DNA of 64,000 nucleotides. It comes from Owenia fusiformis. Its lineage: Eukaryota; Annelida; Polychaeta; Sabellida; Oweniidae. The first letter of the stretch is position 1, and each line of letters starts with the position of its first letter. The DNA lies in NCBI GenBank assembly GCA_903813345.2, contig CAIIXF020000005.1:18851375-18915374 (forward strand), written 5' to 3'. Under the pieces are notes generated by a model. That model did not search any database. It saw only the letters and a program-made list of their open reading frames with translations, and was not told the origin of the DNA. The translations under genes were made by a program, and so were the position numbers. Positions 57,301 through 64,000 of the stretch are shown here, in pieces.

Positions 57301-59730
57301 AAATCATCTTAAATTTCCATATTGAGATTTGAACATGAACCTGTCTTGGCATGAATGTACATTATACTATACAGTGCACATAAATAATGCAACAAACATT
57401 AATAAACAGTAAAATCACAAAACCAGTGATGACTGCATCTATAACAATGTACACTGGCTTCTCTTCTCACATGTGGTCATGGTTGGCTGAATAATCATTC
57501 CTTGTGCACAATGGGCCAAAGTCGGCAAGGGTCCAAGTTTTATACTAGACATTGCAAAAACGTTGATACCATTGATACATAAAGCGGCAGTAGAAATGCC
57601 CTTTCTGGGCAATTACGCCATGATTAAGATGTAAATTTATCTATGATTTTTATAAATAAAGTGTACTTATGAAAAAAAGATACATACTGTATAACTGTAT
57701 AATTTTCAATGAATTATCATAACCAAACTATGTTTCTAGAAAACAATATGGCTGAGCTGCATTCTCCACCGTCAGATGCACCACTTGACCTCAGTGCCTC
57801 ATCCCGCCATAATACCAAAGTAGAGCTAGATGATCAAAACAGACCTCCATCTATGGAACTCAAAGTGCCTCAAGTAAAAAAATCAGGGTATGTGTGATAT
57901 TCTTCTGACGGTATATTGTGATATATATCTTAATGTGTCTTATAACAATAGGATAGCATACTGCCAGGTGTTGAGAATATCAATAGCAAAAATTAGTAAA
58001 AATATAAATTTTGTTTATTATATTATTTAACAGGGAAATAACTAAAAAACTTATTTTTATTTTTGTACATGTGTACTTATAAAGTATTAGTGATAGTTAA
58101 GAATTTCATTAGATATATAACCTATAAATCATTAGTGTATGTTAGATTTGGATAAATATAGTTTGAATTTGATTTTAGGAAAAGAAAGGATGGTTCAGTT
58201 AAGAGAAACTATACCCAGGAGGAGCTAAGTGCTGCCCTAGATGATATTCGTAGCGGGAAACTAGGTACACGTCGTGCCGCTGTCCTGTATGGCATCCCAA
58301 GATCTACCCTTAGAAATAAGATTTGTAAGATTTCCACAGAGAAACAAGAGCTGGGAGAACCAAAACTCTCCATGGCAGATCTGGTTCAAAACGGTGACTT
58401 TTCATTGGCCGAGGATAGTCGTAGCACAGGTGAGGCTGAGGAGGAAGCATGGGAACAGAAGCTTGAGAAACTCCGCAAGAAACATAACATTAGCTTAGGA
58501 AATGAACGGGATTTTGCTGGTGCGTTTAATCCATATGTATTAAACCCACTGTTGGATCCAAATCAACCCTATGGTCTCACTGATGCCTACTCTCATGAGT
58601 TAAAGTTGCCGTTGTTGCCTGATCTAGTTCGTCGCCTTGCGGAGCAACGTATGGAGCTTGAGCGGGCACAGAACATGTCACTGATGCCTGTCATGCCTAT
58701 GGCTTTATCACTGCTCTCAAAACCTATGGAACCCGATTCATCTGAGATTAAAGAAGCGAGTGATTATTCTACAAGACCCTCCCCTCCGTCCCCTCCATCA
58801 CCTGCCTCCCCTACATCTACGTCCACTCCCCTCAAGATTCCGTCCTTCAAGCCTTCAAGGTCTATCGCCGAAACAAGTGTCACCCCAACTAGGGATCTAG
58901 AGAAAATTACTCAGTCATCAATCACAACAGGGAAAATAGGAGACACACTTAAAGATATCATTGCTAAGACTATAGCTGAGAAAGTGCGTAGCAAGACTCA
59001 GGTAGATGATATGTATCCAACGGTACCATTTCCAAACTACACATTTCCAAGTGGTTTAGAGAATGGCCACAATTTGAGCTCCGCCTTCCAGCACAATGAG
59101 CCAGTTGTGGCCCCGCCTCCACCAGTGAAACGTCAGAGAACAAGGCCAGCAACTGTCGCTAATTCATTGGCCAAGAAGGATGAGAAGCCTGTTGATGGTT
59201 CAAAACCTGTTAAGAAAACTCGACCGAAGAGAGGGCAGTATCGTAAGTATAACAGCCAATTGTTACTAGAAGCTGTACGCGCTGTCCAACGTGGTGAGAT
59301 GAGTGTACATCGTGCTGGCAGCTACTTCGGTGTGCCTCATTCCACACTGGAGTACAAAGTCAAAGAACGCCACCTATTGCGACAGAAAAAGGTTGCTGAG
59401 CAGAAGGCAGCTGCAGAAGCTGCTGCGTTAGCTGCCAGTGAGAACCAGAACAGATCTGGAACAGGTAGTGACGATGTCTCCGCTGATGATCTCAGCACAT
59501 CACCGGCTCCAGGTGCAGCTCCAATACAAAATGGTACACTACCAACTGAGGCAGACTATGGTGCTGCTGGGTTTGCCTTGAATACATCCGCTTCTGAGCT
59601 TCTAAAGAAACTCCAGCAGAAGGTCCAGGCTAAGGCCATGGCTGGAATTGAGAATGGTATGGAGGAAACAGCTTCTCAACCGGAGAGGATGGAGACGACA
59701 AGTTCTGGTGATGTAGTTGTGGTGCAATAA
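30301..59730 (+). CDS. LCORL: LCORL/LCOR/E93-type transcriptional corepressor, seven coding exons, 740 residues
   Basis: Exons 30301-30394, 45700-45768, 50155-50243, 54926-55124, 56504-56575, 57740-57887 and 58179-59730 join in a single frame; all junctions are GT/AG. The family (vertebrate LCOR and LCORL; fly E93/Eip93F; bee Mblk-1) are nuclear DNA-binding cofactors that repress or activate with nuclear receptors, CtBP and, in vertebrates, PRC2. Visible in order: Cys-rich N-terminus (RCAQERRLFKKELLSW at 8-23; CDTCYFC at 70-76), a Gln-rich helix (85-140), an LxxLL box LAQLL (155-159), a CtBP motif PLDLS (189-193), LKVPQV (about 215-220, like LCOR LKIPQV), a first pipsqueak HTH (233-273, ending YGIPRSTLRNKI), a Pro/Ser-rich stretch, and a second pipsqueak HTH (about 570-625, KRGQYRKYN...GVPHSTLEYKVKER). 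Both HTH domains are kept, as in LCORL and E93. Introns total ~27 kb. Confidence 0.95.
32858..33043. mobile_element. 186-bp MITE, ends CAGRCCCGTAGCCAG, target duplication GCTTA
   Basis: CAGACCCGTAGCCAG at the left and its near complement CTGGCTACGGGCCTG at the right, flanked by GCTTA at 32853-32857 and 33044-33048. The interior has a G-tract, AAAAATGGCCAAAAATC and a C-tract. A truncated relative lies at 38228-38382. Confidence 0.85.
36465..36478 (+). promoter_or_regulatory. RFX-type X-box upstream of exon 1b
   Basis: GTTGCCATGGCAAT is one base from the palindromic X-box GTTRCC-N-RGYAAC bound by RFX factors. It lies ~165 bp before the ATG of the alternative first exon. Whether it is used is unknown. 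Confidence 0.35.
36643..37213 (+). CDS. LCORL: LCORL alternative first exon 1b
   Basis: An ATG opens 190 codons plus one base, ending AATG/GTAAAA. Phase 1 matches exon 1a exactly, so splicing to exon 2 gives ...NQGLN-G-LEQVAEEL. The encoded ~190 residues are hydrophilic and Asn/Gln/Ser-rich, without a recognisable domain. A 199-codon frame in A+T-rich intron DNA is long, with no repeat structure. E93 and LCOR genes are known to use alternative starts. The donor is weak beyond GTAA. Product not recognised; homology not tested. Confidence 0.65.
38228..38382. mobile_element. Diverged relative of the 186-bp MITE
   Basis: It shares the order GTGGCTCGTAG..., G-tract, AAAATGGCCAAAGTCACT, TTTTGGCCAGGGGGGG, C-tract with 32858-33043, but the ends are degraded. 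Confidence 0.65.
38395..39368 (+). repeat. Minisatellite, 33-bp unit, ~22 clean copies
   Basis: Unit ATTAAGATTATCAGTTATCG, then TGATGCATACCCY. Because 33 is a multiple of three and the unit lacks stops, open frames of 280-325 codons appear in three readings on both strands; none is a gene. Units differ mainly at one dinucleotide (CG, TG or CA) and at the last base. Edge units are more diverged. Confidence 0.95.
39850..40350 (+). repeat. Minisatellite, ~32-bp unit
   Basis: About fifteen copies of AGAAAGTTTGGCATTGCATA, then TAACCCTCTACY. Several units lack the ACYAGAA segment. Confidence 0.93.
40351..45699. other. LCORL intron 1, right part
   Basis: A+T-rich, largely without obvious repeats. 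A less A+T-rich patch at 41500-41960 contains a perfect CRE palindrome (GTGACGTCAC, 41741-41750). A candidate exon lies at 43423-43579. Confidence 0.45.
43423..43579 (+). CDS. Possible further alternative first exon of LCORL
   Basis: The open frame beginning MLYASTNSAIQRENMFPRFP reads as well-mixed, amphipathic protein (DYIFTILLDTFENVT, LLRQIVEYHASLV). A GTTG/GTGATA donor within it at 43579/43580 is again phase 1, the phase needed for exon 2. The frame otherwise runs to a stop at 43618-43620. Against it: the donor is weak, a second frame is also open nearby, and I recognise no family. Confidence 0.22.
45700..45768 (+). CDS. LCORL: LCORL exon 2
   Basis: Follows TATTTTCAG and reads GLEQVAEELVGADTMNKLLE; donor ATA/GTAAGT. 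It aligns with [20 protein letters not shown] of vertebrate LCORL. Confidence 0.93.
45769..50154. other. LCORL intron 2
   Basis: Contains a C-tract near 46476 and a ~80-bp segment (46905-46985) resembling 14200-14300. From ~47400 to 50100 it is A+T-rich, not repetitive by eye, and without coding frames. Confidence 0.45.
50155..50243 (+). CDS. LCORL: LCORL exon 3
   Basis: Follows TTTTTCAG; HTDWEPCDTCYFCQSRTKML; donor TTT/GTAAGT, phase 0. It corresponds to LTDWSMDEKCSFCNLQRE of vertebrate LCORL. Confidence 0.93.
50244..54925. other. LCORL intron 3
   Basis: Dispersed-repeat fragments of the CAGTARAACCT/GAGGTGTTC type at 50740-50905 and 54070-54260. The rest is A+T-rich without exons. The open frames around 53391-53649 overlap on both strands and look random. 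Confidence 0.45.
54926..55124 (+). CDS. LCORL: LCORL exon 4, Gln-rich
   Basis: The acceptor TGTTTTACAG at 54916-54925 gives the required phase 0; the nearer-looking TTCCATAG at 54864 would put the exon out of frame. The product starts EALQQSYKQQ and is a Gln/Glu/Lys-rich helix that ends in an acidic tail. The CAR-type codon run is a likely site of length polymorphism. Confidence 0.85.
55925..56245 (+). repeat. Tandem repeat, 49-bp unit
   Basis: Five to six copies of GTGTTCATCTTTTAGAGGTG, then CATTTTACATGGGAACC and TTTTGTGTGAGG, in LCORL intron 4. The unit appears to derive from the end of the dispersed CAGTARAACCT repeat. Confidence 0.9.
56504..56575 (+). CDS. LCORL: LCORL exon 5, LxxLL nuclear-receptor box
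   Basis: Follows GTATTGCAG; GMKYLAQLLPFSYPLPLAFL; donor TTG/GTAAGT. LAQLL is a perfect LxxLL motif, placed upstream of the PLDLS site just as LSKLL precedes PLDLT in vertebrate LCOR. Confidence 0.9.
57740..57887 (+). CDS. LCORL: LCORL exon 6, CtBP-binding motif
   Basis: Follows TTTCTAG; begins ENNMAELHSPPSDAPLDLSA and ends VKKSG at CAGG/GTATGT, phase 2. It has the PLDLS motif and LKVPQV. Confidence 0.92.
58179..59730 (+). CDS. LCORL: LCORL exon 7, both pipsqueak HTH domains and the C-terminus
   Basis: Follows TTGATTTTAG and completes the split Gly codon. It carries the two pipsqueak domains, the Pro-rich linker and an Ala-rich end, closing with TAA at 59728-59730. It is the largest exon (1552 bp) and was recognised as the conserved core of E93/LCORL. 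Confidence 0.95.
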
Positions 59731-60673
59731 ATCAGTCAACAGTGCAATATATAACCTTACACCAAGACTGTTAAGCACAGTGCAAGTCAACATTTACCTC
59801 ATTTACTTCGTGAACTATAATAGTTCTCACATTGCATACATTGGGTTAATTATAACCTGTACTGTAGGAAATATATCATAAGAGTGTTTGGTTAATTTTG
59901 ACATACACTGTGAAGACAGCCTCGGTAACAACATATCTTCAAGTGTATAGGATTCATCCCCTTACTGCTGGCCTGAATACACTGCACTAGAGGCAGGAGA
60001 ATCAATGCACAAGCACAACCCATCATGTAAAAAGATCACGGTGTTTTGAAATACAAAATACAGAAGAAAAAATTGATATTTATAAAGAATGGACATGATG
60101 AAGTAAAATGGTACGGAAATGCTAGAAAATCAAGTTCTTTCAAGATATATGGCATGAATTAAGAGTGAAATACTTGAACATTAACTATTGTACATTATAT
60201 CATGTGAATGCCTATGAGTTGGTCTGTTTATGTATTGTTTTATTAGTTAGCCCCATATTATATTTTCAGCTAGACATTCCAGAATGTAGCCTTGCATTAA
60301 GGCCTTATATACCCCTCCCCTTCATACCTACACCAGGTAGAGTTAAAAATGAGGGTAAGGACTTGTTTCAAGACTCTAGAATGTTACATTGGATAATAAT
60401 TATTATCATTATACAAGTGTAAAGATTAGATGACTATTTTATACATTTCCATTTTGTGATAAAATTAGAGTATTCTTATATTTCCTGTGCATAATTTTGT
60501 GTCACAGGTTAACATGACATTCCTAAGTGCAATCGAGTTCCTATTATCTCATATTTTTTAATGGCAATAGCTAGAAAGCACTCAATGCAGATTTAATATT
60601 ATTGATAAAAGATTCATACTAAATAATTGATGAAGAGTATGATTAATTTTTTTGATCACTGCACAAATGTATC
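59731..60673 (+). other. LCORL 3' UTR and downstream flank
   Basis: Non-coding sequence after the stop. No convincing AATAAA within the first few hundred bases; AATACAAAATACAGAAG near 60051 is the nearest A-rich stretch. The open frame at 60165-60422 lacks coding character. Confidence 0.4.
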
Positions 60674-61387
60674 AAAGGAGCACATAGGTTATCGCAAACA
60701 ATTTCAAACAATTCTAACTTGAATTATGAATATTTTCTGATGAACATGGGTTTATCTTTTAGATCAATTCATTATCTTCAAGAAAAGTATATATAATGAT
60801 AATTAAGTTAATCAGACCTAAGTGATATTGAAGGGGCAATGGACCAATCAACATACTTTTTCAAAAATGTTGACCTAATTTTCACCAAAAATGCAACATT
60901 TTATATTATATTGTTGAATGCATAATTAGAATTTGCTTTGAGACATGTTCTATTTCCTAAGAGGAAAAGTTCATTGCTCCAGGGACTTGAAGATACTGAA
61001 TTTGGATGACCAAAAAGAACTGAAACCAATGGATAGCATGAGATTTTTCAATGGAGAAACAACATGGGGAACATTTATCTTAAAGCAATTAAGTTTTTCT
61101 TTCAAGAAATATTTGATACATTAAAATAAAGAATAGTAATGCATTAAACAATGTAAAAAATGATTGCATTTTCGGTGAAAATGAGGTTAACATCTTTGAA
61201 AAGTGTGTTGATGGTTTGATTGCTAGTTAAATATCTCCGAGTTTTTAGACTTTATTATTACTGTATATAATTTTCTTTGAGATAATGAAAAAGATCTAAA
61301 AGATAAACCTGTCTTCATTGTCAGAAAATAGTCATAAACCAAGATAATACCGTCTGAAATTGTTTGCGATAACCTACGAGCACCTTT
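60674..61387. mobile_element. 714-bp foldback element, AAAGGAGC ends, possible ATC target duplication
   Basis: Ends AAAGGAGCACATAGGTTATC and, inverted, AAAGGTGCTCGTAGGTTATC; both continue GCAAACAATTTCA. Pairing continues through GTTTATCTTTTAGATC and the inner TTTTCACCRAAAATGCAA. The centre is near 61030. Flanked by ATC at 60671-60673 and 61388-61390. No coding sequence. Confidence 0.85.
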
Positions 61388-61489
61388 ATCTGTAGTAGTG
61401 AAAACAACCAAAATCTTTATTTTCAATCCATTTATGTTTCTCAAAGATACAACTGTCACTGTGTGCCATATGTGATTTGGAATTTTTAG

Positions 61490-61655
61490 TATAGTACAAT
61501 CTGTGTAGAGTAATAAAGTGGAACTCCTTTGGAACCATAGAAAAGTGTTCCACTTAGGTCTTCCACTTACAGAGGTTCATTAAAATAAGTATATGGGCTA
61601 GGAGAGTATGAAAAACTGTTCCACTTACAGAGGTGTTCCACTTTTTACTGTACAT
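61490..61655. repeat. Dispersed-repeat fragment (CAGTARAACCT/GAGGTGTTC type)
   Basis: Contains AGTGGAACTCCTTTGGAACC, TGTTCCACTTACAGAGGT twice, and ends CTTTTTACTGTACATG. Confidence 0.5.
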
Positions 61656-61768
61656 GTGTTTGAAACTGCAATTGTGACATATTTAATGGCCAAGGTATGT
61701 GGAATATTTTCTTGCCAAGGAGACAGCTGCAATAATGTATAGTCTATCAAATAGATAGCTATTTATTA

Positions 61769-63626
61769 GGAGGCCCCATCGGGGGGCCTCCTATCAATTT
61801 TGTAGATATTATTCTTTATTATTATTATTCTTTATTATTTATTCTTCCTCCCTCTTTTTCTCCTACTTCCAACTACCTTTCAACTAGGTACTACATAGTC
61901 CTACTAGGGACCTGGGCTGAACTTGGCGGGAAAGGAATTTTTATCTAGGTCAAGGTCAAAGGTCAAAATCTAGGTCAAATCTAAGTTTTTTTTAAGTTTC
62001 TCAAATCCTGACACTACACTTAAATATTTTTGGCTGAATTTTTGCACACAGATAGATATTAGTATTCTATTAGTCTTAACTTTTTGCCGTCTAGAGAAAT
62101 TTTGCCTAGATTTTGAGATATTGAAGGTCAAAAAAAGGTCAAAAAAGGTCTTTTTACAACTTGCTTCAAATTGACCAAATTTTTTTTTAAAACTCATCTA
62201 CAAATTCTCAGGATTCCAAATCTAACCTTACTTTTGACCTTTGACCTTTGGTTGACCTTCAGTGACCTCCGAAAGGTCAAAAAAGTTGATTTTTCAAATC
62301 GATTTTCTGGATTCAAATTTAGGTATATTTATTCACAAAAGATCTTCTGAGGTCTAAAAAAGTAAAATTTGCAAGGTCAAAGGTCAAGGTCATCAAACGA
62401 AATCACAAACTGTGTTTTCTAAGTTTCTCAAAATTGGAGACTACAAATCAATTTTTTTTACTGAAAGTCAGAATATATATTTCTCTAAAGGTTCTACACA
62501 TATTAGCAATTGACTATTTATTAAAATTTTGCTCCAGTTTTGAGATATTAGAACTCAAAAACTGAAAAAGGTCAAATTTCAAAATTTTTCAAGGTCAAAT
62601 TTCAACTTGCTCTAAATTGACCAAACTTTTTTTTAAAAAGCATCTACAAGATCTCAGGAACTCAAATCTGACCTTAGTTTTGAACTATGACCTTTAGTTG
62701 ACCTTCAGTGACCTTCGAAAGGTCAAAAAAGTTAATTTTTCAAATTGATTTTCTGGATTCAAATTTAGGTTTCTTCAATCAGAAAAGATAAACTGAGGTC
62801 TAAAAAAGTAAAACCTGTAAGGTCAAAGGTCAAGGTCATCAAACAAGATCACAAACAGACTACAAATCAATTTTTTTTACTGAAAGTCAGAATATATATT
62901 TCTCTAAAGGTTCTACACATATTAGCAATTGACTATTTATTAAAATTTTGCTCCAGTTTTGAGATATTAGAACTCAAAAACTGAAAAAGGTCAAATTTCA
63001 AAATTTTTCAAGGTCAAATTTCAACTTGCTCTAAATTGACCAAACTTTTTTTTAAAAAGCATCTACAAGATCTCAGGAACTCAAATCTGACCTTAGTTTT
63101 GAACTATGACCTTTAGTTGACCTTCAGTGACCTTCGAAAGGTCAAAAAAGTTAATTTTTCAAATTGATTTTCTGGATTCAAATTTAGGTTTCTTCAATCA
63201 GAAAAGATAAACTGAGGTCTAAAAAAGTAAAACCTGTAAGGTCAAAGGTCAAGGTCATCAAACAAGATCACAAACTGTGTTTTCTAAGTTTCTCCAAGTT
63301 TGTGACTACAAATCAATATTTTTGAATTAAAGTCAGGATATATATTCCTCTAAAGGTTTTACACATAATAACAATTGATTATCTATTAAAATTCTGCACC
63401 AGTTTTGAGATATTGGACCTCAAAAACTGAAAAAGGTCTAATGTTGAATTTTTTCAAGGTCAAATTTCACATTGCTTCAAATTGACCAAACTTTTTTTTA
63501 AAAATCATCTACAAGATGCCTGGAGTTCATATATGTCCTTGTATTTAAGATTTGACCTTTGGCTGACCTTTAAATGTTCAAAAAAGCCTACAGGGCCTCC
63601 GTAAGATTGCTTGCAATCTTCTAGTT
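61769..63626 (+). mobile_element. ~1.86-kb Helitron-like non-autonomous repeat rich in AGGTCA
   Basis: Left end: a strong hairpin, GGAGGCCCC-ATC-GGGGGGCCTCC. Right end: a hairpin AAGATTGCTTGCAATCTT immediately followed by CTAG and T, the 3' signature of Helitrons (stem-loop plus CTRR, insertion before T). No long terminal inverted repeats. The body is four related units of ~420 bp full of AGGTCA/TGACCT words. The 5' end lacks a clear TC start, so the family call is tentative. Confidence 0.5.
62438..63275 (+). repeat. Two apparently identical 419-bp tandem copies
   Basis: 62438-62856 and 62857-63275 show no difference on reading, whereas the neighbouring units (before 62438 and after 63275) are clearly diverged. 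Either a very recent duplication or an assembly artefact. Confidence 0.9.
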
Positions 63627-64000
63627 ATTTTAAACAATCTCATTTTCACACCATTTACCCATAGTATTGAATGATCATCAGTATACTTTTAACATAAAAT
63701 GTAAAACACACAAATATTCATGTGTTCATGTATTAATATACATACCGGTATATACTGTACATATTAGGGTCCCCCTTTATAGTACTTGTATATATATCTA
63801 TTATATACACAGTCTGTCTCATATTCAGATTTTTTACATTTACCATATTATTGTTTGTATTATTTTAACCTTATTTATAATTTATACCCAATTGTGTTGC
63901 ATGTCATAAGTGACAGTCAGTATTTTTAGTTTTAGTTTTTAGGGCAAAAGGTGACCAAACTCTTTATATCTCGTATTTCCATAATCTTATTTGAGTTTGA
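63627..64000. other. Intergenic, nothing recognised
   Basis: A+T-rich flank with no gene-like frame (63667-63909 is random-looking). Confidence 0.4.

Overview
The window is animal (eukaryotic) nuclear DNA: A+T-rich, with widely spaced small exons bounded by GT/AG introns and a dense population of DNA transposons, foldback elements and minisatellites. The gene families and the repeat types (an ACGG microsatellite attached to ~150-bp tandem units, mariner-like and long-TIR elements) suggest a marine invertebrate. A lophotrochozoan such as a mollusc is my best guess, but the sequence does not settle the phylum.

Three host genes can be supported. (1) At the left edge lies the 3' end of a + strand gene I do not recognise. 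Read straight through, it ends in a CaaX-like box (CVVL). A phase-compatible splice to a distal exon would instead give a PDZ-ligand-like end (ETSV). (2) MORN4 lies on the minus strand (18755-23639): three exons, 143 codons, complete. (3) An LCORL/LCOR/E93 (Mblk-1) orthologue lies on the + strand (30301-59730): seven exons in consistent phase encoding 740 residues, with the conserved Cys-rich N-terminus, an LxxLL nuclear-receptor box, a PLDLS CtBP motif and two pipsqueak-type helix-turn-helix domains. A 571-bp exon at 36643-37213 is a well-supported alternative first exon. MORN4 and LCORL are divergently arranged about 6.7 kb apart.

The rest is layered mobile DNA and tandem repeats. From left to right: a mariner relic (1754-2923); a 29-bp minisatellite (3207-3672); a 5.9-kb palindromic transposon with ~1.9-kb arms and a TA target duplication (4359-10262); a 0.7-kb foldback (14744-15452); two related elements with CACCCT ends and 5-bp target duplications (16724-17199 and 21071-21809); a pearl/Helentron-like tandem region inside MORN4 intron 2 that also hosts a second mariner relic; nested elements at 24377-27426, the inner one with arms of repeated CCATGG; a head-to-head pair of 404-bp TTAA elements (28870-29681); several minisatellites; and downstream of LCORL a foldback (60674-61387) and a ~1.9-kb Helitron-like repeat packed with AGGTCA half-sites.

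The most interesting points are the alternative ends of the first gene, the multiple LCORL start exons, LCORL-MORN4 linkage (both human orthologues, LCOR and MORN4, lie in 10q24), the giant palindrome with RFX-type X-boxes, the CACCCT family, and a 33-bp minisatellite whose units differ mainly by decay of one CpG.
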